Source: Camarhynchus parvulus (Eukaryota; Chordata; Aves; Passeriformes; Thraupidae). Taken from it: a stretch of DNA of 64,000 nt. Position 1 is the first letter of the stretch. Every line of letters starts with the position of its first letter. Shown here one piece after another: positions 48,716-62,141 of this stretch. The notes below the pieces were generated by a model, which was not told where the DNA came from, did no database searches, and was given only the letters and a program-made list of their open reading frames with translations. The translations under genes and the position numbers were made by a program. The stretch is taken from the NCBI RefSeq assembly GCF_901933205.1, contig NC_044574.1, forward strand, positions 42,751,609-42,815,608, written 5' to 3'.

Positions 48716-50582
48716 CAATCAAGCAATTTAGCTGAACTTTTGCCTTCTCATGGCTTTTGAAACTTCAGGTGCTTATAATTTTGATTTAAATATGTATAAA
48801 TAGAGTTGTTGTCAGTGATAGAAGTGTAGAGCATTACTGAACCAGGACTGACACATTGAAATATTTCTCCTGAAAATCTGTATAATGTAGTACAAGTGGA
48901 AATGGAACTCTGGTCATAGAAAGGCTTTGAAAATCTGGGGCTCCTGGGGTAAGCAGGATCCAGAAGGTTTGCGTCCCAGCAGCCAGCATTCTGCTTCTGC
49001 TTCTTTTTGTGATTAACTGGAAAAATCATCCAACCCTGGCATGGCTCACAGACACACTGATAGGCAGAATAACCTCAAATCTACCTTGAGCTTCATCCTG
49101 ATCCATCATCCCTTCACCATTACATCCTCATGTGGTCCCCAGGACCATCATGAATTCAGGCTTCCTCCTCAAATCTCTTCTTCCCATTTCTGCTGCTGAA
49201 CCACTGAGGTACAAGATTCATCCCCAGACAGTGCCCTGCAGCAGCAAGGAGAGCTGTGTGGGAAATAAAAGGCTCCAGAGCTGCATTTTGGATGACAGCC
49301 GTATGGTCCTGTTTTTAAGCTAGTGGTTAATTTAATTTGTGTGGATGTTTGTCCTCAGAACAGCTCATTTCTCCTCAAAATAAGCTCACTATTCTCTCCA
49401 ATCAGAAGCAGTACTGCTTGGATGTCCAGGCTGGGGAGCTGACAGAGGAGCATCGTTCAACAGTAACATTGGGCTGATCCCAGATTCCCAAAGGAGAGAA
49501 ATGGCGAAACAGGGTTGAGACAAGGTCAGATTCCAGTTTTGCCTGGGGTTTGTATAAAGAACAGATCAGTTTTTTACTGTCAGCTAGGATGCAGCTATGA
49601 ACATAGTGCTGGAATAATTCATAAAATGACAGTGTTTTCCAAAGCCTTCACTCAAATTGATTCTTTAGGTTGTTGAGGGTTTTTTTCCCCATTTTGTTCC
49701 TCACATCATTTTATTTCCTATAAAACAAAGTCATGGTGTGACAGAAGCATAATAAACCTTATCCCTTAAATCCTAAAAATTCGGTGCTATTCCAGCCAAT
49801 GCAATACGAGCCATAGCATGTGCAAGTGAGATTTCTTTTCATTTCATACATTTCATACTTTAAGAGGTTTCCTTTGTGACCAGTTTAGGAGCTTTAAGTT
49901 GGAAGACTGTCTCATAACCAAACTGAGAAATATTTGCTCTAAATATATGCATATGCATTCACTTAATATTTCTTCAGCTATATGATGGTGACAGAGAGAC
50001 AGACATTTCTGTTCCTGTGCAGGAAGGATGGCAGACCCAGACACAGTGGGTTGACATACAACACCATGAGTCTGCTGGAAGAGGCCTAAGGAGAGCATCT
50101 GGATGCCCCTTCCCCACCCCAGGCAGGGTCACCTATAACTAATATCTTCACGGTTCATCTAACTTTTCTCTAAATCCCCTGGTGCTGAGGGCTGAAAAAA
50201 TTTCTTGAGCAATTTATTGCATGACTCACTTCCCCTTCTGGTAAAATGCTTTTCTTCAGTCATCGCTGCTGAAGTGACAGCCTGTCGTTTCATGCCTGAT
50301 CTGCAATGGACACAGAGGAGAGTTTGTTCCATTCATTTTGGCAAGGAGCTTTTACAGGTGGCCATGTCTCCCCTACTCCTCTGCTTGGGATTTCATAAGT
50401 TTCTGGCCTTACTGGTCCTGTGGTGAAGTTTCCTTGCTATTATCCAGACTGATTGTAAATAAGGCATTAAGTGACCCATGGGATGCAACCCATGCTGGAC
50501 CAAAGGAAGCAGTGGCATCTAAAATGGTGTTCATGAACAGTGTGTGCCTATTCCCATGTACAAAACAAATGACACACTCTAA
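48716..50582. other. Non-coding stretch, no gene seen
   Basis: Nothing recognisable beyond short open frames. No repeat could be named with confidence. Confidence 0.5.
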
Positions 50583-50717
50583 GGATCACAGAATCAGAAT
50601 ATTCTGAGTTGGAGGGGACCCATAAGAATCATCAAGTCCCATTCTCTAGTGAATGGCCCATACAGGGATCAAACCCACAGCCTTGGCATGATTACCACCA
50701 TCTGAGCTAATCTGAGT
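50583..50717 (-). mobile_element. TguSINE1-like SINE: tRNA-Ile-derived head, CR1-like tail, minus orientation
   Basis: The + strand begins GGATCACAGAATCAGAATAT, TCTGAGTTGGAGGGGACCCA and AGAATCATCAAGTCCCATTC, the reversed CR1-type tail. At 50654 it changes to TGGCCCATACAGGGATCAAA, CCCACAGCCTTGGCATGATT and ACCACCATCTGAGCTAA, the reverse complement of tRNA-Ile (T arm, anticodon arm, D arm). A head of tRNA-Ile on a CR1 tail is how TguSINE1 of zebra finch was described. Relative to tRNA-Ile about 11 bases are missing between ACCACCA and CTGAGCTAA, which removes part of the D loop and the A box. It is not a functional tRNA gene. Confidence 0.8.
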
Positions 50718-51530
50718 GGCTAGGATGGATCATGGGGTCCTGCCATACTAACTGGAAGTTTTGTCCCTGCCAGGTTTCACATTTCTTCATCGGCATTTAG
50801 AGCTGCAGCTTCCAAACAGTCAAACCAGGAAAGCTGTGCTGTAAAACAAATCCATGCTTGCCAAGGCTAAGACTCTGTCTGCTCTAGAAGGGGTGGAGTT
50901 GCCCATTGCAGATGTGAAGCTCATGTACCCCATCTCCTATCACTAGAGGCTAAGACAGAGCCCTCAGTGTGCCAATACCTAAAAAACTTCTGTAGGGCTC
51001 TGGCTTGCAAAAACCTGTGCAACCAAAGGCTAGAGCCCAGGGCTGTCCAGATTCCACTGCCCCACGGAGCTACTTCTAAGCACCCACACCTGGCATTGTG
51101 CCCTGAGTCACCTCTGCTGCCCAGAACCTGCTCTTTCAAAAATGGAGCATGGGGCAGGGGCAACACCAAAGTGCCAGGAGCATCAGTGCAGATGGGACCA
51201 TTTCTCTTTTTGGTCTGGCTCTTGAATGAGCAGAGGGAGTGCAGTGCCTCAGCTTCCCCCTTGTGTCTGCCTCAGCCTAGTTTGGGGTCTGAGGTGGGAC
51301 TACAAACTTTTAGGGAAAAGAAAGGATTCTTCATTTCCAGAAGGGCTTTTCTTTGGCATGAATGACAGCATGATTTTCCCTTGGACTGGGCACCCAAACT
51401 CTGCCTCTATCATACAGCAAATATTAAAAGAAGTCTTCTTGTGCCTTATCCTTCTTCTACTACCTGCTTGTTCACCTACTCATTTAAAGAAGTCTTACTC
51501 TTTTTCCATATTTTGTACATAGTAGACATA
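50718..51530. other. Non-coding stretch, no gene seen
   Basis: No recognisable feature. A 132-codon open frame at 50967-51365 resembles nothing known and lies in GC-richer DNA where stops are rarer. Confidence 0.5.
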
Positions 51531-51605
51531 GTTTAGTGATGGATTTGGCAGCAATAGGTGTACAGCTGGATTTGATGATCTTAAAGGTGATTCTATGGTT
51601 CTATG
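51531..51605 (+). mobile_element. CR1 LINE 3' tail, + orientation, fragment with internal deletion
   Basis: GTTTAGTGATGGATTTGGCA, GGATTTGATGATCTTAAAGG and GATTCTATGGTTCTATG follow the CR1 end. The 'cttttccaacctaaa' part between AAAGGT and GATTCTATG is missing. About 75 bases remain. Confidence 0.85.
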
Positions 51606-54600
51606 CTCTTAGCTTAGATTAATTTTCTAATTGGTCTAATCTTATGGGAATCAGGAAAGAATCAATGATGGAACCAAAATTACCTCTAATCATCTCAGAA
51701 AGGTGGTGCTTCTTTAAGGGATGAAACTGGAAAATACAGTGGAACCACAGTGGGATAGTTTATCCCTGGAAAAATCCATTTCTATGGGAAGAGGCAGGAC
51801 AAGAGCACTGCTAACGCAGGACAGGCTGCACGGGGGGTGCATCTCCATGCCTGCTTCCCCAGCCTAGACCTGCTGCTCCAGCCCAGCTGAAAACCCAGCA
51901 GCAGCAGTGGTTTGCTGCAGACAGCTGCCTGCCTGCCAGGGGTGCTGAGGGCATGAGTCACAGCAGCAAAGTCAGTGTCTGCAGGCAGGGAAAATGAAAA
52001 AAGATTGCAGCTCTTAAATAGTTGAGGGTTGAAAAAGCCACTGCTGACAGATGCTGAAACTCAGTTATTTAAATACCACGATGATGTTGAATCCCTAAAA
52101 TTTTAAACTAATTAAAATAAAACTGGATGGAATTAATATAAACAGCCTCAAACCAGGCAAAGGAAAAACAAAACCCCATGCAAGCTGATCTGATGAAGAT
52201 TATGGAATGTAAGTGCCATTCAATTTTCTGAAATACCACATTATTTTTTATTCTGATGTTAATAGGAAAATATTTTACAGACTCTCTCAATAGGTTATGT
52301 TGGATTTGATTCCAAGGTCTCCTTTTGCAATAATGCTAGTGGCAAAAGAAATGCACATCGATGTTGTTTTAGCTGCAGTAGAAATGCCAGGAAACTCAAA
52401 CCTACACTGTGCACTATCACCTTGTCAGCTGGTAAATTACTAAATCGGAATTTTATGAAATTACTCAATCAATATTTGTGCAGATGGCTTCCAGGAAAAA
52501 GCACTTGTATGTCTGTTTAACTCCAGTGTGTAACAGATGGCTAGAGACAAGGCATTTCTTTTCATCCAGACTCACACTGACACTTTAAGATAGCTTTAGT
52601 TGCTTATTAGTTCTTGTAAGCCACCCATTAAATCTTGCTTTATATATTACAGTTAAAATAAAATTCAGTCATATACAAGGCCTTTCAGAAATGTTACAGC
52701 ATATTACTTACAAAGAAATTAAGTGCAAGGTGTTCCTTAAAATACATCCTTAGTTTTAGTTTGTAGCATTTAGATGTTAGAAGTCAGCTACTAGTCTGTA
52801 CTTTTACTTCTGTTCTTTAACCATTGTGTATCAAAGGAGTTCAGCTTTTGTTACTAATCATCAGATGTGACATAGCCTTCTCCTCTTCTTGTGACTCTAA
52901 ACACCAGTCAGGCTCTAGGCAGGCTAGTGGGTCTCTAGATAGACCAGAAAAAAGGATGCAGCCTCTAATTCTTTGTCTGTCTCATGTCACAGTGAGGGAC
53001 ACCTCATGGGTTAGGTTGCCAGAGAACCTTGTGCTGGCAGCCCTGTGGCTGCCCCAGCTCTGATGGTGCAGGAGCAAACCTCACCTCTTTATCTACAGCT
53101 CTGCTGCATCCCCAGCTTCAGAGCACTGCCAAAGCTCTCCAGATTTAAGCCTCTTCTTCCATGTGTAGCAATGCTGAAAAAGTCTGAGACCTCCACAAGC
53201 CTCTACACCCCCCTGATTGCCCTGTATGGCTCAGGTATTTATAGTCCCATTGCACAGACAGTAGTGAGGTAGGTGCAGGGATTCAAAAAGCATGTTCTCT
53301 GACATAAACTGTTCCCACCAGCCTCAGACTCTGTCACTCTTATGTGCAGAAATGTATGTCTCTATAAGTGTTTCTCTTCCATCCATCCTTTTCAGCCTTC
53401 TAGCCGTGATTACTTACAGAGAAGTTTTAGCTTTTTGAGTGGCAAAACCTAATTGCCTGCTGCTTCACACTTGTTTCTGAATCATTGCAACCACAAGGGA
53501 AAAACAAGGACAGCACATTTCAGTAAATGTAAATACAATTTCCCAGCATAGCCCCAGGCACTGCATATCTGACTTCTGTGACTTTTAGGTAAGTCCTTTA
53601 TCTGAATGCATCTTTTTGGGGCTTTGTACATTAACTGCACATTTTGCTGAGTTTTACTGTGTGAGAATAACATTACCAGATGTACATTCTACTTTCTCAT
53701 ATCATCCTGAAAACAATTATGTAGTGCCTTAAACATTCAATTAGAAGTCTTAGCTTTGTGGAAGGAAGTTTCTTGTCAGAATACTCTTGTGATACAGCGT
53801 GGTACAACTCACTATCCACTGAAGAACTAGTACTGAACCCTTGAACAGCTGACATCTTTCACTACCATTGCACTCACCACAGCTGAAATGCCAATGAGCA
53901 ATGAAAGACTTGTCTGCAAGATCCATTCTGCCACTCCTGTGTTTTGCTTTCCCTGTGAGGGAGAGGTGCGCCAAAGTGCTTTTGAAATATTATTGAAAAT
54001 TACCAGTAGGGGCAAAGAGCAGTTTGCACATCTCAGGATGGTTTTGCCATCCCTAGCTGTGAGCTACAGATTAGCTTTAGGATGATCAGTCCTTCAGGGA
54101 GCTCCAAGACCAGTTTTGCTCTCAGGCCAGGTTCTGTCCACCAGAGATGCCTGAGCAAAAACAGAAAAAAACCCAGTTGAAAGACTTTGTTTCATTTGCT
54201 TTGATGAAGGAATTGAGAAAGAGGATTTCTCCTGAGCAGCATGTAGTTTCACAAGCATTTCTCATCAGCCATGGGGGAAAATGATAACAGTGGAATTCTC
54301 AAAGTAAGATCAATTTTTGTGATATTTCACACCAGGAAAATCTTTGCAGAATCCTCCAGTTATTTCAACATCACCCTGTCATACAAGCTGAATCCTCATG
54401 GAGGCTCATAAAGCCTGTTTCTCCATCAGAATTCATACAGGATACTCCTGTCCCTGAAGAAAGAGGTTGACAACAAATAATAGAAAGAAAGATCCTAAAG
54501 TGACACCCACTTGAAAATCTGCTCAGCTCTGGGTGGCTCTCTTCTCATTCTTCATTTCCCTAAATTTCCCCTCTCCCCACTGCCTCTCTGTCTGGACAAG

Positions 54601-56539
54601 AACTGTAGGATGTGATAAAGACTGATGTGCTAAGATTTTATGCCTGTTACTCTGAAATGGAGAGGGAAATCTACATGGGTGTTTGAAGTCATCTCACAGA
54701 ATTTTCTACTCAGATGCTTTATCAGTATGTGTAACACTTACCAGCAAAGCTCCCTAAGGGCTAAGCAACTCTAAGGTTACTTTAGCTATGATGACCTACA
54801 CATATATTTGCAAGGATGTGTTTTCTTAAAAATTAGCTGATTTTTTCCTTACAAAAACTGCTGCCTCTGTGGAAATGTTATGGCTGTCTGCTGAGTGGAG
54901 TTCTCATCTCTCTAGCCCAAACAGAAGGAAAGACTCATGAAGAAAATGTGCCTGGCTTTAGTGGATTTGATGAAGAGGAACTTTCCATTATAGACACAGC
55001 AATAACAATGCAATACATACTGTATGCACATCACCATTTTCTTTGGCCTAAAGAAGCTGGTTATTATTTTTTCTCATTTATTTAATTGCAAATATTTATT
55101 GTCAGTCTATGTCACTAATCTCTCTTCTTTTTAATAACCTGTCTTACAAGTTGCTGTAGACAAAAATGTATCCCAAACTTTTAATGACCAATGAGCATGA
55201 TGAGAGTGCTTGCAAGCTATACAAATTGGAGGTTTATTTTCAAATATGCACTGAAAAAATAACTATTTGTCTATTACCCCCTACATAGGTCCACAAAAAC
55301 ATTTATATATAATCTATATTTTAAAAAGTCTTATCTTTCTGCTCCAGGATGTTTTAAAACCAGCTGAAGTGAATACTTCTGGAGAGGTGACTTGTCCCAG
55401 CCAAAGAGCAGCCACATCCCTGGTCCATCATCTAGGGCACAATGGAACTTTGTGAGCCAGTTTTCCTGGGGACTGGCCCTGCCCCAGAGGAACTGCCTGC
55501 TACAGCTTCCCAGATTTCTGTATCCCATGTACAGCATAATTTACAGCTGGACACTTTTCCATGTCTCTTATTTTCCCTCCGAGGCTCCTTTGGCAGCATA
55601 TGCAGGGAGCACAAGGATCCAGTGCTTGGCTGCCTCAGTGCTCCCCCTGTTTCAGGGCTTCTAGGTGAGTGGGAATCCAGTTTCTGGATTTCAGCTGGCT
55701 CCATCAGTAGGATACAGACAAGAAGCTGCTAGCCCTTGTGCTGCCTCCCTGCTGGCAACCTGCCCTGGCCTACGGCAGGGAGAAGCTGCTCTAAGACAGG
55801 TTTAATGAGTGTTATAGCCAATTTATGGCCATTCCTTCTTGTCCTTTTCTTTGTTTTTAATCAACACTTTGGAAAGGCAGCTGTGAGGTTATTGTCCCAC
55901 AGAATATTATTAAAGTCTAGTGTAAGTATTCATTTAGTACCGGCAACCTGGATATTTCATATAACTCCTGCTTTCAAATGTTATTAAATGTGTTTAAAAC
56001 ACCAATTATGGACCCCACTTTGCCAGTTGTATAACATAGACAGCTGTCCAAGCAAAGCAGTCCAGCACATTAGACTATCGAGGAGACACTTGTGAGGGCA
56101 GGGTTGCCTACTGAGCTGAAATCTACATTCAGACATCAGTTTTCTCCAAATACACAGAATTTTTCAGTCACTCATAAATTTCTGTGGCAGTTCATGCTAC
56201 CAGAGAAGAATTAAGGGGCCACTCAGGGCCAATGGACAAGAAAAGCAGAAGAGTGGAAATGACCACATCCAGCTGGCCATGCTCTTGTCCCAGGGCAGTT
56301 GGAGGAATAAATGCTGTCTGTGCAATAAATGCAGCAGTGGTCCAGCCAGTGTGCTCTTGTGCAGACGATGTGGATGCTGTCCCTAGAGCCTGCTGTGCCA
56401 GCACCATGACTAGACCTGGCTCCTCCACCTCTGCCAGCACATCCCCACATTTTAGAGGCAAACTATTTGAATAGTTTTCCACCTAAACCATTGCAGTTAG
56501 ACCACAAACATTCATGTATTTGCACCAAGGGGACTGCAC

Positions 56540-56720
56540 CTTTGCACTGCCGGGTGACTGCTGCAGCTCTCCATGCCTCTCCTCCCAGCGCCCTGCTCCT
56601 GCGGAGTGAGGCGGCAGGAGCTCCCTGCGCTCAGCACGGGGCAGCTGGGGACGCTGTCGCCCTCTGTGTGCTGCAAGTCATCATGTCATCGGGACTGCGG
56701 TTCTCAAAACCCCTCACGCC
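56540..56720. other. Small CpG-rich islet in AT-rich DNA
   Basis: By eye I count about 11 CpG dinucleotides between CTGCCGGGTGACTG and CCTCACGCCAGC, including CCCAGCGCCC, CCTGCGGAGTGAGGCGGCAG, CTGCGCTCAGCACGGGGCAG and GACGCTGTCGCCC. Elsewhere in the window CpG is rare. It is shorter than a normal CpG island. It may be a small promoter or enhancer, an exon of an unknown transcript, or the remnant of a young GC-rich repeat. Confidence 0.55.
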
Positions 56721-59700
56721 AGCAAGAACAAGAGTATGTTTTATTGCCTTGATGAGCAAATGCAGCCCTTTTTGTTTGGAAAATAGCAGGTGGCTCTGCC
56801 AGAACAAGACCTTGTGTCTTAGCATCAAGCCCTGTACAGCTGGGACCCCATAAACTTTCCCCTGAGCAAGGATTAATAGTGATTTGTGCCTGTGTGTACA
56901 CTGTTAATGTGTTTGAGTAGGTTTTACCCAAGCTCAAATAAGTATGTGCCAAAGTAGTCGCAACAATTCACTGCGGGTCACCTTTTTAAAGTTTACAATG
57001 AGATAAATAAGAAAAGCAATGTTTTCTTTAATTCATATGCAGAAAACTCTCAAAGCTAAGAAGAAGTCAGGTACTTTGAATGTGTGAAAAATGCACACTG
57101 ATGAATTAAAGATTCATCTGGGCAGCAGAAAGATATCTGCATGCCCTGAAACCCCAGCCTCAGTCCCTTTATCTAGGCAAATGCATTTTTCCAAGGCTAA
57201 GCAGACAGCAGAATATGCTGCTGCACCACTCTCTGCTAGACGAGCTGTTATTCATCCTGCTAGAAAGGGTTGTGCTGTGCACTTCTCAGAAGGGCACACA
57301 AAGCACCACACTGATCTCTCAGTCTATTACATTCACAATGACACAACAACCCAAGTAAATCACTGCTGCTTCTCCATCCTTTTCCAGGGAATTTGGGGAC
57401 AGGGAGCAGAGGCAATGCTCCAGATTACTCTGTCATTGAAAAGCAGCATCATAATGATGAGCTACTGCCTATCAGAGTCCCAGAGCCTTGCTACTGTACC
57501 TTGTAAATCAGCTCCCCAGGTAAGCTCAACTGTTCCTTTGTAAGCACCATGTAGTGCTGCATACTGCCTATAGCCTTTTGAACGTGAGACTTTCTGTCCC
57601 ATAGGAAAATCCAATGCAACATTTGCTGTTATCTGCAACTGGACTGAGCTTTACAAATGTCCATTTCCCATAGAGGGGAAAAATTTAGGAGAAATATGAG
57701 TTTAAAAAGTTATAATAACCTATGATACTGCCACAGATTGGTCCACAAAAGCTAGTGGCTCTGATAAGGCTTTAGGTGTAGCCTTAGATAAGTTTGTGTG
57801 CATGAGACCAGGGGGGGTGTCCTTGCATCTCCCCAGTCACAGGCAATTTCTTTACAGAAGCCTTCCAGCTTTGGCACACACAGCCACTGTCTTCATTGGA
57901 TGGCCAGGACAACAGGATCCACAGTAACCAGGTGGATTTGACAGCTGACAGCATTTACAGCAAATTCTGGGGCAAGAGCCAAAGGGTGTGATGTCTGAGG
58001 TTCATCTGGTATGCTCCTGCATTCTTCCATTTTTTAGCCTCAAAGTAAGTGATGACTTTAATATTTGTCTTTATAAAGTGGGTAGGAGTTATACTGGCTA
58101 TACTGTTACTTGGCAGCCTTAATGGCAGTGTGCTCATGATTAATAAGGAATAACTATCTTGCAATTCAGCCATAGAATGAAATGGGACATTTCAGTAGCA
58201 CTAACTAAAGAAAATGTTGGCAGTGGGTGCTGTCTTTTAGCTATTTTTGCCTAACTTGACTAATGTGAATAGATTTTTTTGAATGGTTCAAGGGTATAAA
58301 TATTCAAAGCAATAGCAATATGCTTTATTGAAACCAGCATGTTGCTTGGTAGGGCAGAAGAAAATGATGGCTCAAGGGTCTGGGAATGGGAGATGGAACC
58401 ATTTACATCTAAGTCTCTCTTTCACATCCAGCCAAGGTCAAAATAAACAAAAATCATATCATTACCAGCTGGTGGCCCACAGAATGAGAAATAAATTGAT
58501 GGTGTGAGTCCACTTTCCATGGACAGAGGCAAACATCCCAAAAGCAGAACCAGAAGTGGAACTAATTGACCTTACTGCTGGCTCTGCCTGGGAAGTTAAG
58601 GACAGAGCTTTGGGGGAAACCTGGCCACCTTCTTAGCGAGGAGGGAGGTCCCACCAGAGGGAGGTGTAGCCCATGGGGCAAGGCATGTGCCACCCTTCTT
58701 GTGTCAGGATAGCGTGGTGCTATACCTTCCTCCTCTGGGGCAACGTGCCCAGTGTCCTGTGTCAGCCCCACAGAGGCGCTAAACCCAGAGACCTCCTCCC
58801 TGCAGGGCAAGGAGGGACCCCTCAGCCTTCCCTGGGAACCATACACTCCCAGGAAAATGCTCATCACCCAGGGGTTTCCCTTAGCACTGACATTAGTTAC
58901 AGCCTCCACCTTCCTGTAATTATGCATCCACTTGAAATAATAAAGTTTTAATGTATACTACGTGAGCTTGGACTGAGGTGGCAGCTAATGTTTATTATTA
59001 TTTTTGTTGTTTGCTTCTTCTGGATTTTCTGGTGTAATTAATTTATCCAGCCATGATATTTCAAAAACATAATCAAATGTCATTCTAATTTAGAGCCAAA
59101 AAATACAGACTCAAAATGTATGAATGCTTAAAAATTTATGATTCTTTTTTGTTAAATACCACAAGGGGAATGTCAGTTTAGCATAATTACATTAAAGAGC
59201 ATTCCCCTGAGAGACAGAGAGAGAGGTGGGTGTTAAAAAAACATAGTAAAGACCTGCCAAAAATAAAAAGGCAGCATGGATCAGTGGCCACTTGATTACA
59301 ATGGACATCTTACAATCTGCATGTGTATATACAAGCAAATACATGCTTGTACATAATCATATATATAAACCAGCATGCTCTAACACTTAGCTCCAGATTT
59401 ATACATTATAAAAGGGTCCTTTTATATATATTAAGTGAGCATGAAATCCAGAACTACAAAAGGAAGTGTGCTGGTTTGTTTTTACTTTTCTCATACAACA
59501 GGCCAAATATTGCCTTTCTTGATGTTAATATCTGGAAATTTGTTACACAAGTAAGGTAGGGGAAAAAAAATTAATAAATGGGACTCATTAGAGGTATTGC
59601 CAGAAAAAACTTACTAGATTTGGCCAGGCCACTGAGTTAATCAACATTTTTTCTTATTGAAAGCAAATGTTCAAGTACAGAGGAGTTGAACTGGCTAACT

Positions 59701-61911
59701 AGGGAGTTTCAAAAAGCAGAAAATGAATCTGTATAATTCTCCATATAGCAAATATTACATGGAAGATAGCTCTGCCTGCATATTCAGGGAAAATTAGAAA
59801 TAAGAACAAAAGATGGAATAAAGCTTAGATGTCTGAAGAAGGATGCACTGGCTCTTCTTTTCAGTTTCTGGTTGCTAGGGTGATTGCTGGAGGCTGACTA
59901 TGTTGTGAGGATGAAGCCACTTTTCTTTCTCCCCAGTATCTTTGGAGTTACAGAAAGTTTCCCTCCAAGAGGTGGAGATGTATGCTGCTGAGCATTGGCT
60001 GCCAAGGCAAACGCTCCACGCAGGAAGGCAAGGAGCTGCCCAACGTGCCTGGCAGCTCAGTGGTGGCTGGCCCAGCCCTCTGTGCCTCCACAGCCCATCT
60101 CCTGCCCTGGCAAGACCACTCCTGTCACCTTCCTGAAAGAGGCACTCAAACCCAGCCATGATAGAGGTATCTGAGGAAAAGGGAAATGCAACTAAGGCAG
60201 CAGGGGCAATTTTTCCCCATCAGCCTCAGAGGTCAACACTCATGTACCCCTCTGAGAGCTGATGCCTGGTGGCTCCAGCTCCCTGAAACACTCCTACAGC
60301 ATGCATGCACCTTTCTGCACCTAAATCAGGCCACATGGATCTGGGCAGAGGGGGCAAGCAGTGCTGTATGGCAGCTGGGTGCAAATGCTGCTGGGCATCT
60401 GTGCTCGGAGAGGGAAACCTCTCCTGGTTCCTGCACCAGAGCCAGAATGAAAGGCCAGTCTGCACCATCTTATCTTTGCACATCAGCATGGGAAAGAACA
60501 GCAGCATGCAAGATAAGACAGGCACTTTCACCTAATTTAATTTCCTTCTCTGATATTCAGCAGAGAAATTCTTCATGCCAAGTGACAACTGGCAATGAGT
60601 TGAAGCAGATAAAATCACTAAGTATAAGCTAAGTTGCACATCTACAAGCAGCCTCATATAAGGCAGCTGCGCAAAGCTAACTATTTTCCTACCCCTCTGT
60701 GCCTACAACCTGCACTTTCAGTCACCTCTGCCACCTTGCTATAGACAGAGATTTAGTTTTACATACAGGAGTCTTAAAAATAGCCTTCACCTCCTGAACC
60801 CCTTTCTACAAACGTTCCTCCATTAGCCACAAGCTGCAGCTAATTTTCACACAATATCTGCTATAAGCAAAACCATCTGTGTGGCTGTAAGTTAAGGACA
60901 GAGAATTTATGGCCCATGTTCTTCTCATCTGACATGGGGAAGCTTTTGTGTGCATTGTCCATGCGTCTACATTAGCTATCTGTCTTCAGGTCCAGACATC
61001 CACACCATTTCTTTTTCAGAAACACTTTTTTCTTTTTAAAGTCAGCAAAGAATGGTCATTACCACAATGCTTAGGAAGAAGTGATTCCAAGCTGACTGTA
61101 GCAGAGATGCAGGCTACTGTGCACGATGCGTTTTTAGGCGCTGAAGAAGCCTGTCACGGTATTTTGATCATCCAGTGTGTTTTATAAAGGTTTCTCAGCT
61201 TGGGCCATTTTCTCTTACTATAGGTAATTAGGAAAGAAAAATAAACAAAAGCAGGGCTCCCCTGGCTGCAGAGGAGTGCTGTGCTCAATATAACCCCCTC
61301 AGCTGTACAACACCAGAGGGAGTTGCTAACAGCACTGACAGTTCAGGGAAGTGATTTATGAAGCTTTTCTTCTGTGAAAAGTTGGCATCTAGACAAACTA
61401 TACCCCTGCTGCTGCCTGTGTGTACCTCTGGCAAATATAAAACCAGAGAATATTCTATAAACAGACCACTATGCCCGGTGACTCCTCTTAAAAAGCACGA
61501 TTAGAAACCAAAACAATTTGATCCATGTTCATATAATATAAGTATTGAGGATTATGATAGAGCAACAGTAAAGCAGGACACACATCATACCACCTGGTAC
61601 CAGAGGAGATAAGTAACCATTTGTTTACTTAGATATAAACCTGAACTTCCCTGCTGAACATGCATTGCTGAGCTAATCCATTCTGTTGTGCTGAACACAT
61701 TTTTTCTTAAGGTATGTCACCAATGAACACTTTCTCTGCTGGTCTGGATGTGGCCACAGAAAATCTCTGCCATGTAATTCCCTGTGTCCCACTCTTGTCA
61801 CTTTTACAAGAGCAGTGTGAGAACTTTGCAGCTTAATATGGGGACGAGCAGGAAGTCATTTATCTCTTACACAGTTTCTAGTGTCCCCACCCACTGCTCA
61901 GAGGTGGACAG

Positions 61912-61939
61912 TGGTGGACAGTGGACATGGTGGACAGTG
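61912..61939. repeat. Short tandem GGTGGACAGT repeat
   Basis: GTGGACAGT recurs four times, once as GTGGACATG, within about 30 bases. It is a small slippage-prone array. Confidence 0.85.
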
Positions 61940-62114
61940 CCATTAGTTAACAGGCATTGGTGAGTACTGGTGCTTCTACAGACATCCCCCAAGGAGCAGC
62001 CCTTGCCCTCGGGCAGCAGACCACTATGCTGTATCTGAGACACTTTAAGAGTCAGTCAACTACTTTTAAGCAATAATTTACTGGGAAGCTTAAAAGCTTT
62101 TAGAACTCTGATCC

Positions 62115-62141
62115 TATATTTAAGGATGTATTTAAGGATGT
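62115..62141. repeat. Tandem duplication of TATTTAAGGATG
   Basis: The 12-base word TATTTAAGGATG appears twice in direct succession. It is a minor slippage product. Confidence 0.8.

Noticed and set aside
50654..50717. tRNA-Ile gene on the - strand
   Set aside because: The D arm is broken by an approximately 11-base deletion and the sequence is joined to a CR1-type tail, so it is a SINE head.
57091..57543. 150-codon open frame on the + strand
   Set aside because: Mixed composition, no motif, no similarity I recognise, and near the chance length limit.
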